From: Andreesenia angusta
Lineage (GTDB): Bacteria; Bacillota; Clostridia; Tissierellales; Gottschalkiaceae
Direction: 5' to 3'
Assembly (NCBI RefSeq): GCF_001855385.1
Contig: NZ_MKIE01000002.1
Location: 124,001-188,000 of the forward strand
DNA: 64,000 nucleotides
Below are positions 19,062 through 28,475 of the stretch, piece after piece; the first letter of the stretch is position 1, and each line of letters starts with the position of its first letter. The notes beneath the pieces are model-generated. The model did no database searches. It was not told where the DNA came from and was given only the letters and a program-made list of their open reading frames with translations. Position numbers and translations under genes: made by a program.

Positions 19062-19356
19062 ATTTCTAGCCCTTTTAGGGCTTGGCAAAAGAGCGGGATA
19101 TTTGACTACAGGAGAGACAGGATGCGAACTGAATCTTAAAAAGATGAAGTCGAGTCTTATAGTAGTCGCTGGCGACGCTTCTGAAAACACAAAAAAGAAG
19201 TTTGGGAATATGTGCAATAGCAGGGGAGTGGAAATGCTCATTGTCTCTACAAAGGAAGAGCTAGGACAGATTCTGGGAAAAGGCATAGTGGCGGTGATCT
19301 CTGTAAATGACGGTGAATTTGGAAAAGCCTTAGTTCAAAAGCTGAACGATAAATAG
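19051..19356 (+). CDS. L7Ae/L30e-type RNA-binding protein (YlxQ)
   Basis: About 101 residues with the L7Ae/L30e/S12e fold: LGLGKRAGYLTTGE near the start and LIVVAGDASENTKKK in the middle. YlxQ-like proteins bind kink-turns in RNA. The GTG at 19051 is favoured over TTG 19045 because GGAG ends seven bases before it. It overlaps rnpM by 11 bases and precedes infB, the standard order. Confidence 0.9.
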   Translation: MKSKFLALLGLGKRAGYLTTGETGCELNLKKMKSSLIVVAGDASENTKKKFGNMCNSRGVEMLIVSTKEELGQILGKGIVAVISVNDGEFGKALVQKLNDK

Positions 19357-19386
19357 TCGCCTGAAAAATATGGAGGTGTTATTTTT

Positions 19387-21450
19387 ATGAAAATTAGGGT
19401 ATATGAATTAGCCAAGGACTTAGGTCTTACATCTAAGGACCTTATAGAAAAGCTTAAGGAACTTGATATAAAAGTGGGAAACCACATGAGCACGCTTGAC
19501 GAAGAGACGGTGGAAATACTAAAAGAGCTCTTTACCGGAGCAGCAGAGGGAATCGAACAGGCTAAAGAGGCTCAAGTGGAAGAGAAATCAGAGCCTGAGA
19601 ATCAAGTAGAAGACAAAAAAGAAATTAAAAGAAAAGAGGATACTATGGAGAAAACCGATAATATAGACCAAGAAGTTGAAAACAAAAGCGATCTACCAGT
19701 TATAAAGATTGGGGAGTCAGTACAGGTAAAAGAGCTGGCAGAAAAGCTAGGAGTACAGGTATCAGACGTAATAACTAAGCTTATAGGTCTTGGTGTTATG
19801 GCTACACTGAACCAGGAGATAGACTATGACACTGCCAGCATAATAGCAGCAGAGTACGAGTACGCTGTAGAGGGAGAAGTATCAGACATAGAGAATATGG
19901 AAGAGCTTCTAGAGCAGACTTACAACTATGTAGATGATGAAGCAGACCTAAAGTCTAGACCTCCTGTAGTAACTGTTATGGGACACGTAGACCACGGTAA
20001 GACTTCACTTCTGGATGCGATCAGAAACACAAACGTAACAAACAAGGAAGCAGGAGGGATAACTCAGCATATAGGAGCTTCAACTGTAAAAATAAACAAC
20101 GAGAAGATAGTTTTCCTGGATACTCCAGGTCACGAGGCGTTTACTTCTATGAGAGCCAGGGGAGCGCAGATAACAGACGTAGCTATACTTGTAGTTGCAG
20201 CAGATGACGGGGTAATGCCTCAGACAGTGGAAGCTATAAACCACTCGAAGGCTGCAGGAGTGCCTATAATAGTTGCAGTAAACAAGATAGACAAGCCGGC
20301 TGCAAACCCAGACAAGGTTAAGCAGGAGCTTACAGAGTATGGACTTGTTCCAGAGGACTGGGGTGGAGACACTATATTCGTAAACGTATCTGCCAAGACT
20401 GGTGAAGGAATAGAGGACATATTGGAGATGATACTTCTAGTTGCTGAAGTGCAGGAGCTTAAGGCCAACCCGAACAGAAGAGCAGTCGGAACTATAATAG
20501 AGGCGAAGCTGGACAAGGGAAGAGGAGCTGTAGCTACAGTGCTTGTGCAGAAAGGAACGCTTTCAGTAGGAGATGCCATCATCACAGGTAAGACTTACGG
20601 TCGTGTAAGAGCCATGATAGACGACAAGGGCAAGAAGATAAAGAAGGCAGGCCCTTCTACTCCTGTAGAGATAATAGGTCTTTCTGAAGTGCCAGAGTCT
20701 GGAGACAGAATGTACATGGTGGAAGACGACAAGAAGGCCAGATATCTTGGAGAGAAGATGAAAGGCAAGCACAGAGACGCCAAGATGAAAGAAGGACAGA
20801 AAGTATCTCTAGACAACCTTTTCGACACTATCCAGGACGGACAGGTAAAAGAGCTTAACATAATCGTGAAGGCTGACGTTAGGGGAACTATAGAGGCCAT
20901 AAAGCAGTCGCTTCTTAAGCTGAGCAATGAAGAAGTAAGGGTAAACCCTATACACGGTGGAGTAGGAGCTATAACTGAAAGTGATATAATGCTGGCTTCT
21001 GCATCGAACGCCATAGTAATAGGCTTCAACGTAAGACCTACAAACAACGCCATGGAGATTGCAAGCAGCGAGGAAGTGGACGTTAGAACTTACAGGGTAA
21101 TATACAACGCCATAGAGGACATAAAGGCCGCTATAGATGGTATGCTAGAGCCTGAGTATAAAGAGGTCTTCCAGGGAAGAGCCGAAGTAAGAGAGATATT
21201 CAAGATACCTGGTGGAGTGGCAGCTGGAATCTATGTTCAGACTGGAAAGATCACTAGGGCTTCTCAGATCAGAATACTGAGAGATAATATAGTTATATAC
21301 GAAGGCGAGCTGTCTTCACTTAGAAGATTTAAAGACGATGTAAAAGAGCTTGCAGTCAACTACGAAGGTGGACTTGCGATAGAAGGATTTAAGGATATGA
21401 AAGAAGGCGACGTAGTAGAGGCCTTCATTATGGAAGAAATAAAAAGATAG
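19387..21450 (+). CDS. infB: Translation initiation factor IF-2
   Basis: 687 residues. Two IF2-N type segments lie near residues 1-55 and 105-160, separated by an acidic linker. The G domain ([16 protein letters not shown] near 200, [16 protein letters not shown]) is followed by domains II-IV. The protein is short for IF-2, typical of clostridia. It delivers fMet-tRNA to the 30S subunit. GGAGGTG precedes the ATG. Confidence 0.98.
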   Translation: MKIRVYELAKDLGLTSKDLIEKLKELDIKVGNHMSTLDEETVEILKELFTGAAEGIEQAKEAQVEEKSEPENQVEDKKEIKRKEDTMEKTDNIDQEVENKSDLPVIKIGESVQVKELAEKLGVQVSDVITKLIGLGVMATLNQEIDYDTASIIAAEYEYAVEGEVSDIENMEELLEQTYNYVDDEADLKSRPPVVTVMGHVDHGKTSLLDAIRNTNVTNKEAGGITQHIGASTVKINNEKIVFLDTPGHEAFTSMRARGAQITDVAILVVAADDGVMPQTVEAINHSKAAGVPIIVAVNKIDKPAANPDKVKQELTEYGLVPEDWGGDTIFVNVSAKTGEGIEDILEMILLVAEVQELKANPNRRAVGTIIEAKLDKGRGAVATVLVQKGTLSVGDAIITGKTYGRVRAMIDDKGKKIKKAGPSTPVEIIGLSEVPESGDRMYMVEDDKKARYLGEKMKGKHRDAKMKEGQKVSLDNLFDTIQDGQVKELNIIVKADVRGTIEAIKQSLLKLSNEEVRVNPIHGGVGAITESDIMLASASNAIVIGFNVRPTNNAMEIASSEEVDVRTYRVIYNAIEDIKAAIDGMLEPEYKEVFQGRAEVREIFKIPGGVAAGIYVQTGKITRASQIRILRDNIVIYEGELSSLRRFKDDVKELAVNYEGGLAIEGFKDMKEGDVVEAFIMEEIKR

Positions 21451-21466
21451 GAATAGAGGTGCTACT

Positions 21467-21814
21467 ATGAGCAGCAGAAGGCTTAGCAGAATGGGAGAAG
21501 AAATCAAAAAGCTTGTAAGCAATTTGATAATGAACGAGGTTAAAGATCCCAGAGTATCTCCTATGACTAGCGTTATACAGGTCGAGGTGACAAGGGATCT
21601 AAGGTACGCCAAGATATATATAAGCGTTATGGGTACTGAAAAAGAGAAGCAGGATACTCTAGCAGGCCTTAACTCTTCAAAAGGGTTTATCCGAAAGGAA
21701 ATAGGGCAGAAGATAAATATGAGGTATACTCCAGAGCCTATATTTGAGCTAGACAGTTCCATAGACCATGGAATCAGAATCTCAGAGATGCTGAGAGATA
21801 TAAATAAAGAGTAG
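21467..21814 (+). CDS. rbfA: Ribosome-binding factor A
   Basis: 115 residues, KH-like fold. RLSRMGEEIKKLVSNLI at the start, VKDPRVSPMTSVIQVEVT and LRDINKE at the end match RbfA. It aids maturation of the 16S rRNA 5' end and 30S cold adaptation. It begins 17 bases after infB. Confidence 0.97.
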   Translation: MSSRRLSRMGEEIKKLVSNLIMNEVKDPRVSPMTSVIQVEVTRDLRYAKIYISVMGTEKEKQDTLAGLNSSKGFIRKEIGQKINMRYTPEPIFELDSSIDHGIRISEMLRDINKE

Positions 21815-21823
21815 GGTGATTGA

Positions 21824-22789
21824 ATGGACTCTATTATGAGAGAAAAAATTGAAGAGTTAAAAGCCCTTGTTGAAAAGAGCGAAGTCATATATATAAGCTC
21901 TCATGTAAGGCCGGACGGAGACAGCATAGGGTCTCTGCTCGGGCTGGGCAAGGGGCTTCTAAAGCAGTATCCTGAAAAAAAGATAATGCTCAGGCTAAAA
22001 GACGAAGTTCCAAGTTACTTGGGCTTTCTAGATGTATCTCTTGTAAAGCAGACTGACGTTTACGAGGAGAAAGGAATCCTTCTGGCGCTGGACTGCGGAG
22101 ACAAGAGCAGAATTGGAATAGACGGGCTTGAGAATATAGAGACGCTGGTGAACATAGACCACCATATGACAAACCCGAATTTCGGCGACTTGAACATAGT
22201 GCTGAGCGACGCTTCTTCAACTTCGGAGATAGTGTACGACATACTTCACGGGCTTGGAGTTGAAATAGACCCTGAGATTGCAGAGCCCATATACACAGGG
22301 ATAAGCATGGACAGCGGAAGTTTTAAATACCAGAGCACGGGAGCCAGGACCCATGAGATAGCGGCGGAGCTTATAAGAACTGGGTTTGACAAAGAAAAGG
22401 TAGTCAGAAAGCTCTATCAGAGCAACACGCTCAGCGAGATGCTGCTTATAAAAGAGAGCATGGAGAGGATAGAGTTTTTAAGAGACAACAGCATAGCCAT
22501 GCTCCTTATAACAGAGGAGATACTCGAAAATTCAGGCATGGACATAAAAGAAGTGGACTCGATAGTGGAGATAATACGCGACATCGACACAGTGGAGCTT
22601 GTATTCGTCTTGAAGCCATTTGAGGACAAGACCAAGGTCAGCATAAGATCCAAGGAGAAGTACGATTCTTCAGAGATTGCTCAGAATTTCGGCGGCGGCG
22701 GACATATGCGGGCTGCAGGGTGCAAGATAGACGGGGATATGCAGCAGGCCAGAAAGCTTATCCTAGAAGCTATTGGCGAGGGTGTTTAA
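21824..22789 (+). CDS. nrnA: Nano-RNase / pAp phosphatase NrnA (DHH family)
   Basis: 321 residues. SSHVRPDGDSIGS near 28, LALDCGD and NIDHHMTN carry the DHH metal ligands; FGGGGHMRAAGC near the end is the DHHA1 domain. It degrades 2-5 nt RNA and dephosphorylates pAp in Bacillus. It lies nine bases after rbfA and one base before truB, the conserved Firmicute arrangement. Confidence 0.96.
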   Translation: MDSIMREKIEELKALVEKSEVIYISSHVRPDGDSIGSLLGLGKGLLKQYPEKKIMLRLKDEVPSYLGFLDVSLVKQTDVYEEKGILLALDCGDKSRIGIDGLENIETLVNIDHHMTNPNFGDLNIVLSDASSTSEIVYDILHGLGVEIDPEIAEPIYTGISMDSGSFKYQSTGARTHEIAAELIRTGFDKEKVVRKLYQSNTLSEMLLIKESMERIEFLRDNSIAMLLITEEILENSGMDIKEVDSIVEIIRDIDTVELVFVLKPFEDKTKVSIRSKEKYDSSEIAQNFGGGGHMRAAGCKIDGDMQQARKLILEAIGEGV

Positions 22790-22790
22790 C

Positions 22791-23687
22791 ATGGCTGACG
22801 GGATACTTAACATACTTAAACCGCCAGGCATGACTTCTCACGATGTGGTGAGCTTTGTGAGAAGGACATTCGGGATGAAGAAAGTCGGCCACACAGGCAC
22901 GCTTGACCCTGGGGCCGCAGGAGTGCTCCCTGTATGCCTTGGAAAAGCCACCAGAGTTGCAGAGTACTTCAACGACCCGGAGGTGACCAAGAGCTACAGA
23001 GGAGAGCTTTCGCTAGGAGCCAGGACAGACACTCAGGACAGCTATGGAGAAGTGGTAGAGGAAAGAGAGTTTTCTAACTTCACAGAAGAGGATTTGAGAA
23101 GAGTAGTCCAGGACTTTACTGGAAAGATAGAGCAAATCCCCCCTATGTACTCAGCCAAAAAGCAAGACGGCAAGAAACTCTACCAGCTGGCAAGAGCTGG
23201 CATAGAGGTAGAGCGAAAGAGCAGAGAGATAGAGATATACTCGCTTGAACTGGTTAAGAACAAGGATAATAGAGAGATACTCTTCGACGTGGAGTGTTCA
23301 AGTGGAACGTACGTTCGAACTCTTTGTGAAGACATGGCATGCGAGCTAGGGAACCTGGGACATATGTCATTTCTGCTTAGAACTAGAGTGGGCGCGTACA
23401 GCATCGAAGACGCCTATACGCTAGAGGAGATAGAGAACACTGTGTCGAGAGGAGAAGCTTCTAGCATACTGCTCTCTTTGGAGACAGCCCTTTCACACTA
23501 TAGCGTGCTAGAACTCGACGGAGCATACTTTGAAAAGATCCTAAACGGTGTGAAGATAAGAGTAGAGGGCGAATACGAGCCTTCGAAAAGATACAAAGTG
23601 TACTGCAAGGGAGCTTTTATCGGAGTTGGTCATGTGGAAAGAGAGACTGGAAATCTAAAAATGGAAAAGGTACTTTTTCAAAGGTGA
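22791..23687 (+). CDS. truB: tRNA pseudouridine-55 synthase
   Basis: About 298 residues. GHTGTLDPGAAGVLPVCLGKATR holds the catalytic Asp; ECSSGTYVRTLCEDMACELG is the second family motif. It isomerises U55 in the T-loop of tRNAs. ATG 22791 starts right after the nrnA stop with GCGAGGGTG as SD; an upstream in-frame ATG overlaps nrnA and has no suitable SD. Confidence 0.97.
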   Translation: MADGILNILKPPGMTSHDVVSFVRRTFGMKKVGHTGTLDPGAAGVLPVCLGKATRVAEYFNDPEVTKSYRGELSLGARTDTQDSYGEVVEEREFSNFTEEDLRRVVQDFTGKIEQIPPMYSAKKQDGKKLYQLARAGIEVERKSREIEIYSLELVKNKDNREILFDVECSSGTYVRTLCEDMACELGNLGHMSFLLRTRVGAYSIEDAYTLEEIENTVSRGEASSILLSLETALSHYSVLELDGAYFEKILNGVKIRVEGEYEPSKRYKVYCKGAFIGVGHVERETGNLKMEKVLFQR

Positions 23688-23692
23688 AGCCT

Positions 23693-24601
23693 ATGAGAAT
23701 AATAGAAGATGGAAAAAGAACAGAGCGCAGCACTGCAGTGGCTCTTGGCAACTTTGACGGCATACATCTGGGCCATATAGAGCTTTTGAAAGCTTGCAGG
23801 AATGCGGCTGAGTCAAGAGGGCTTGAATTTGCCATACTCACTTTCGACAAGAAGCTTACAGAGCTAAAGCAAGGTGGCAACTTGTCGTGCCTTACAAGCA
23901 GAACACAGAAGGAAGCGGTGTTCAAGGAGCTTGGAGTAGAACTGCTCTACATAGTGGAGTTTGACGAAAAGCTGAAGAGTATGGAGCCGGAGCTTTTTAT
24001 GGAGAAGATACTGAGAGAAAAGCTGAACGCTTCAGAGGTCTTTGTGGGATTCAACTTCAGGTTTGGCAGAAACGCCAGCGGAGACTCCGCGCTTCTGCTT
24101 GAAAAAGGAGAACGCTATGGATTCAAGACCAATATAGTGGCGCCGGTTCAGAAGAGCGGGGAGGTAATAAGCAGCTCCGCCATAAGGGAGTATATAAGGT
24201 CTGGAGATATAGAAAAGGCCAATAGTCTCCTCGGAAGGCCGTACGAGATAAGGGGAAAGGTAGTTAGAGGGAAGGGCAGAGGAAAGGTGATGGGCTTTGC
24301 CACCGCCAATCTGAAGCCTGAAATAGAGTACCTGCCGCCTAAGTACGGCGTCTACAAGACAGAGACAAAGTGGCGAGGAAAGAGCTACAGCAGCCTTACA
24401 AACGTAGGCAGAAACCCGACGTTTGGAGATATCTCCTTCAGCATAGAGACGCATATACTGGGCTTTGAAGAGGATATATATGAGGAAGTCATAGAGGTCA
24501 GCTTTGTGAAGTTCATAAGAGAAGAGGTCAAATTCTCTACAGTTGAAAATCTCATAAGCCAGGTGAAGTCCGATATAGCAGAGGTGGAAAGGCAAGATTG
24601 A
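23693..24601 (+). CDS. ribF: Bifunctional riboflavin kinase / FAD synthetase
   Basis: About 302 residues. An N-terminal adenylyltransferase domain (ALGNFDGIHLGHIELL) is followed by the flavokinase domain (EIRGKVVRGKGRGKVMGFAT, LTNVGRNPTFG). It makes FMN and FAD from riboflavin. ATG 23693 is six bases after AAGGTG, which overlaps the truB stop. It ends the nusA-infB operon; truB-ribF-rpsO-pnp is the common order. Confidence 0.97.
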   Translation: MRIIEDGKRTERSTAVALGNFDGIHLGHIELLKACRNAAESRGLEFAILTFDKKLTELKQGGNLSCLTSRTQKEAVFKELGVELLYIVEFDEKLKSMEPELFMEKILREKLNASEVFVGFNFRFGRNASGDSALLLEKGERYGFKTNIVAPVQKSGEVISSSAIREYIRSGDIEKANSLLGRPYEIRGKVVRGKGRGKVMGFATANLKPEIEYLPPKYGVYKTETKWRGKSYSSLTNVGRNPTFGDISFSIETHILGFEEDIYEEVIEVSFVKFIREEVKFSTVENLISQVKSDIAEVERQD

Positions 24602-24604
24602 CAG

Positions 24605-24694
24605 TTTACAAAGCGCTGTCTCTGTGATAAACTTTAAAGGTAAGAGTCCTTATTCTAAGTACGATGTGTCCTCAGCTTCATACTTGGATTGAGG
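24605..24694 (+). promoter_or_regulatory. rpsO promoter and leader hairpin
   Basis: TTTACA (24605-24610), 17 bases, and TAAACT (24628-24633) preceded by TGA form an extended -10 promoter. The leader that follows can pair CCTCA (24670-24674) with TGAGG (24690-24694) just before the ribosome site. A fold here would be a plausible S15 autoregulatory element; I cannot assign it to a described S15 leader class. Confidence 0.55.
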
Positions 24695-24721
24695 TGTAAA
24701 AAATACAGAGGAGGAAATATA

Positions 24722-24991
24722 ATGAACTTAAGTAAAGAAGAAAAAATGCAAATCATCAGTGAGTACAAGACTAAAGAGGGAGATACTGGATCGCCAGAGG
24801 TACAGATAGCTATACTTACTCACAGAATAAACAAGCTAAATGATCACCTTAAAGAGCATAAGAAAGATCATCACTCAAGAAGAGGTCTACTTAAGATGGT
24901 TGGACAGAGAAGAAATCTTCAAAGATATCTACAGAACAAAGACTTAGTTAGATATCGTGCATTGATAGAAAAACTAGGCTTAAGACGTTAA
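24722..24991 (+). CDS. rpsO: 30S ribosomal protein S15
   Basis: 89 residues, exactly the family length, when started at ATG 24722 behind GAGGAGG; a longer frame exists upstream but has no ribosome site. [40 protein letters not shown] and [13 protein letters not shown] are S15 motifs. S15 binds the 16S central domain. It has its own promoter inside ribF-pnp. Confidence 0.98.
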   Translation: MNLSKEEKMQIISEYKTKEGDTGSPEVQIAILTHRINKLNDHLKEHKKDHHSRRGLLKMVGQRRNLQRYLQNKDLVRYRALIEKLGLRR

Positions 24992-24994
24992 TTG

Positions 24995-25024
24995 GAGCGG
25001 GGGAATCCCGCTCTATTAATTTAT
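24995..25024 (+). terminator. Hairpin between rpsO and pnp
   Basis: GAGCGGG pairs with CCCGCTC across a GGAAT loop, followed by TATTAATTTAT. The tail is T-rich but interrupted, so it is probably a partial terminator or an RNase III processing site for pnp mRNA. Confidence 0.7.
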
Positions 25025-25051
25025 ACGAAGTTATAATGAAGGAGGAACAAT

Positions 25052-27151
25052 ATGGAAAAGAATTTCAAATACAGCTTGGCCGGAAGAGAACTTTCTGTAA
25101 ACATAGGTAAACTAGCGGAGCAAGCCAATGGAGCTTGCCTTCTTAGATATGGGGATACTTCGGTTCTAGTTACTGCCGTAGCGTCGAAAGAGCCAAAGGA
25201 AGGGATAGACTTCTTTCCACTAAGTGTCGACTATGAAGAGAAGCTTTACTCGGTAGGAAAGATACCAGGAGGATTCATAAAGAGAGAGGGAAGACCTAGC
25301 GAAAAGGCTATACTTACATCTAGACTTATAGACAGACCTATAAGACCTCTATTCCCTAAAGACTACAGAAACGACGTTCAGATAATAGCTACAGCGCTTT
25401 CTGTAGATCAAGACTGCACTCCTGATATAGTAGCTATGATCGGATCTTCTATAGCGCTGTCTATATCAGACATACCTTTCAAGGGACCTACAGCTGCAGT
25501 TGCAGTTGGGCTTGTAGACGGAGAGCTTGTGGTAAACCCTGACTCTAAGCAGAGAGAGAAGACGGACCTAAACCTTGTAGTTGCAGGAACTGCAGAGGCG
25601 GTTATGATGGTTGAGGCAGGAGCGAACGAGCTTCCAGAGGAGCTTATGCTAGAGGCGATACTAAAGGCTCATGACGAGATAAAGAGCATATGCGGCTTTA
25701 TAGACGAAATAGTTTCAGAAGTAGGGCTTGAAAAATCAGAGTACACTTCAAAGGCTCCGAACGAGGAAATGGCTGCAGAAGTGCTAGAGTACTCTAGAGA
25801 AAAGCTTGTAGAAGCTGTTCAGACTGTGGACAAGCAGGAGAGAGAAGCCAACATAGCTAAAGTCAAAGAAGAAGCTGTGCTTCACTTTGAAGAGAAATAC
25901 CCTGACAGCATAAAGGACATAAAGGAAGTGCTTCAAGGAGTGGTGAAGTCTGAAGTCAGAAGACTTATACTTGAAGAAGGTGTAAGACCTGACGGAAGAG
26001 AGCTAGACGAAATAAGGAAGATAACTTCAGAAGTTGGACTTCTGCCTAGGACTCATGGATCGGGACTGTTCACTAGAGGACAGACTCAGGTGCTGACTGT
26101 GGCGACTCTTGGAGCTGCAAGCGACGTTCAGATAATAGATGGACTTGGAGACGACGAGTCGAAGAGATATATGCACCACTACAACTTCCCACCTTATTCT
26201 GTTGGAGAGGCTAGATTCCTAAGAGGACCTGGAAGAAGAGAGATCGGACACGGAGCCCTTGCTGAGAGAGCACTTGAGCCTGTGATACCTTCTGAAGAGG
26301 AGTTCCCTTACACTATAAGACTTGTATCAGAAGTTCTAAGCTCTAATGGATCTTCATCTCAGGCCAGCGTATGTGGATCTACACTAGCCCTTCTAGATGC
26401 AGGAGTGCCTATAAAGTCTCCAGTAGCTGGAGTTGCAATGGGACTTATGAAAGAAGGCGACAGAGTAGCCATACTTACAGATATACAGGGAATGGAAGAC
26501 TTCCTTGGAGATATGGACTTCAAAGTTGCAGGGACGCCTGACGGTATAACTGCAATACAGATGGACATAAAGATAGCTGGAATAGACAGAGCCATACTTG
26601 AAGAGGCGCTTGCAAAAGCCAAGAAGGGAAGATTCTTCATACTCGACAAGATGAACGAGACTATCTCAAGCCCTAGACCGGAGCTTTCAGACTACGCACC
26701 TAGAATATTCAAGATGCAGGTAAACCCTGACAAGATAAGGGATATAATCGGGCCTGGAGGAAAAGTAATAAACAAGATAATAGACGCTACAGGAGCGAAG
26801 ATAGATATAGATGACAGCGGAAGCGTGACTATAGCTGCAGACAACGGCGAAGCCGGAGAGCAAGTTATGCAGATGATAGCCGACATAGTCAAAGAAATAG
26901 AAGTTGGAGAGATATACCTTGGAAAAGTGACTAGAATAGTTTCATTCGGAGCTTTTGTAGACATATTCAACGGAAGAGAAGGATTGCTTCATATCTCCAA
27001 CATAGCTAAAGAGAGAATCAACAAAGTTGAAGACGTGCTGGCTATAGGAGACGAAGTGCTTGTAAAAGTAATAGAGATAGACAAGCAGGGCAGAATAAAT
27101 ATCTCTAGAAAAGTGCTTTTAGAGGACGAAAAAGAAAAAAGCGATAAATAG
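25052..27151 (+). CDS. pnp: Polyribonucleotide nucleotidyltransferase (PNPase)
   Basis: 699 residues. Two RNase PH domains (first with [22 protein letters not shown]; second with [16 protein letters not shown]), then KH ([20 protein letters not shown] near 565) and S1 ([21 protein letters not shown] near 630). It degrades RNA 3' to 5' by phosphorolysis. GAAGGAGG precedes the ATG. It ends the ribF-rpsO-pnp group at a strong terminator. Confidence 0.98.
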   Translation: MEKNFKYSLAGRELSVNIGKLAEQANGACLLRYGDTSVLVTAVASKEPKEGIDFFPLSVDYEEKLYSVGKIPGGFIKREGRPSEKAILTSRLIDRPIRPLFPKDYRNDVQIIATALSVDQDCTPDIVAMIGSSIALSISDIPFKGPTAAVAVGLVDGELVVNPDSKQREKTDLNLVVAGTAEAVMMVEAGANELPEELMLEAILKAHDEIKSICGFIDEIVSEVGLEKSEYTSKAPNEEMAAEVLEYSREKLVEAVQTVDKQEREANIAKVKEEAVLHFEEKYPDSIKDIKEVLQGVVKSEVRRLILEEGVRPDGRELDEIRKITSEVGLLPRTHGSGLFTRGQTQVLTVATLGAASDVQIIDGLGDDESKRYMHHYNFPPYSVGEARFLRGPGRREIGHGALAERALEPVIPSEEEFPYTIRLVSEVLSSNGSSSQASVCGSTLALLDAGVPIKSPVAGVAMGLMKEGDRVAILTDIQGMEDFLGDMDFKVAGTPDGITAIQMDIKIAGIDRAILEEALAKAKKGRFFILDKMNETISSPRPELSDYAPRIFKMQVNPDKIRDIIGPGGKVINKIIDATGAKIDIDDSGSVTIAADNGEAGEQVMQMIADIVKEIEVGEIYLGKVTRIVSFGAFVDIFNGREGLLHISNIAKERINKVEDVLAIGDEVLVKVIEIDKQGRINISRKVLLEDEKEKSDK

Positions 27152-27162
27152 CAAAAAAAGAA

Positions 27163-27201
27163 AAAAGGAAAATTCATCTCTGAATTTCCTTTTATTTTTT
27201 T
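27163..27201. terminator. Bidirectional terminator between pnp and the methyltransferase
   Basis: A run of A, then GGAAAATTCA pairing with TGAATTTCC, then TTTTATTTTTTT. Because both sides are A/T runs it can stop pnp transcripts and those of the convergent gene. Confidence 0.85.
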
Positions 27202-27211
27202 ATCTAATTAT

Positions 27212-28351
27212 CTAAGAATTTGAAGGCGGTTTTTTACCGTAGTACTGGTAGTAGTCTACTTTTATAGTTCCGTTGTAGAGCTTTCGCTTCTTGTCGGCTT
27301 TTTTGCCGTAGTACTTTTCGAAGTGCTCGAAAGAAGTTATTACATACTTAGACCAATCGTCTAAATCCTTGAAGATGGCTCCCATATGCGTGTATAGACG
27401 CTTTATTTCACTGCTGTAGCTAAGCCTCTCTCCGTAAGGAGGGTTGCATATAAGCACGCCGTACGGCTCCTTTACACTTATGTTGTAGAAGTTCTGCACA
27501 CTGAACTCTATGCAGTCGTCTACTCCGGCCTCTATGGCGTTTTCCTTGGCAATTCTGATAGACTCGGGGTCTATATCGTAGGCCTCTATCTTGATTTCAG
27601 AAGTCTGGTCGATGGCTTTGAGAGCCCTGACTCTCTCCTCTTTCCATATTTCCTTGCCTATGATGTCCCAGCCCTCTGAGGCGAAATGCCTGTTGAGTCC
27701 AGGGGCTATATTCCGCCCTATCATGGCAGCCTCTATAGGGATGGTTCCGGAGCCGCAGAAAGGGTCTAGCAGGAATCTGTCCTTGTCCCAGTAGCTTAAG
27801 ATGACCATGGCAGCGGCTAGAGTCTCTTTTATAGGAGCCTCTGATGCCTTGGCTCTGTAGCCTCTCTTGTGAAGTCCAGCGCCAGAGGTATCTATTGTAA
27901 GAGTGGCTATATCTTTAAGAAGCGAGACCTGTATCTTGTAGTCGGCCCCCGTCTCTTTAAACCACTCTACATTGTATTTTTCTGCAAGCTTGTTTACGAC
28001 GGCTTTCTTGACTATGGCCTGACAGTCCGAGATGCTGAATAGCTTCGACTTTACAGATTTGCCGTCCACAGTGAACTTTCCGTCTTCAGGAATCCAGTCG
28101 CCCCAAGGTAGAGCTTTTGTCTGCTCGAAGAGCTCTTCGAAAGAGAGCGCCTTAAACTCTCCCATCTTCAGAAGTACTCTGTCGGCAGTTCTGAGGTGAA
28201 GATTTGCTATGGCTATTCCCCTTATGTCGCTTTCAAAGGTGACTTTTCCATTTTCGACTGAAACTATATCGAAGCCTAGGTCTAGTATCTCTGACTTCAG
28301 TACACTCTCAAGCCCGAAGGCCGAAGTTGCTATTAGTTCTATTTTTTTCAT
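27212..28351 (-). CDS. THUMP-domain class I SAM-dependent RNA methyltransferase (YpsC/RlmL-N type)
   Basis: 379 residues. A THUMP domain near 50-150 is followed by a Rossmann methyltransferase with LLDPFCGSGTIPIEAAMIGR and the catalytic NPPYGERL motif of N2-guanine methylases. It matches B. subtilis YpsC and the N-terminal half of E. coli RlmL, which methylates 23S rRNA guanine 2445; the exact target here is inferred. It is monocistronic, on the minus strand. In the divergent gap to ftsK there is a TATAAT on the minus strand but no clear -35. Confidence 0.9.
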   Translation of the reverse strand: MKKIELIATSAFGLESVLKSEILDLGFDIVSVENGKVTFESDIRGIAIANLHLRTADRVLLKMGEFKALSFEELFEQTKALPWGDWIPEDGKFTVDGKSVKSKLFSISDCQAIVKKAVVNKLAEKYNVEWFKETGADYKIQVSLLKDIATLTIDTSGAGLHKRGYRAKASEAPIKETLAAAMVILSYWDKDRFLLDPFCGSGTIPIEAAMIGRNIAPGLNRHFASEGWDIIGKEIWKEERVRALKAIDQTSEIKIEAYDIDPESIRIAKENAIEAGVDDCIEFSVQNFYNISVKEPYGVLICNPPYGERLSYSSEIKRLYTHMGAIFKDLDDWSKYVITSFEHFEKYYGKKADKKRKLYNGTIKVDYYQYYGKKPPSNS

Positions 28352-28475
28352 ACGTTCACTCCTCTATTATTTGCACAAGTCTCGCTAATTATAACAAATA
28401 AACGGTATATTCATCTAGAGTAATTTAGATAATAGTTATATAATATTCAGTATAAAGGTAAATGAGGTGAAACAC

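Noticed and set aside
23305..23316. GAAC-GTAC-GTTC, a perfect LexA-like dyad
   Set aside because: It lies inside truB at the conserved GTYVRT codons and is far from any promoter, so it is most likely a coding coincidence.
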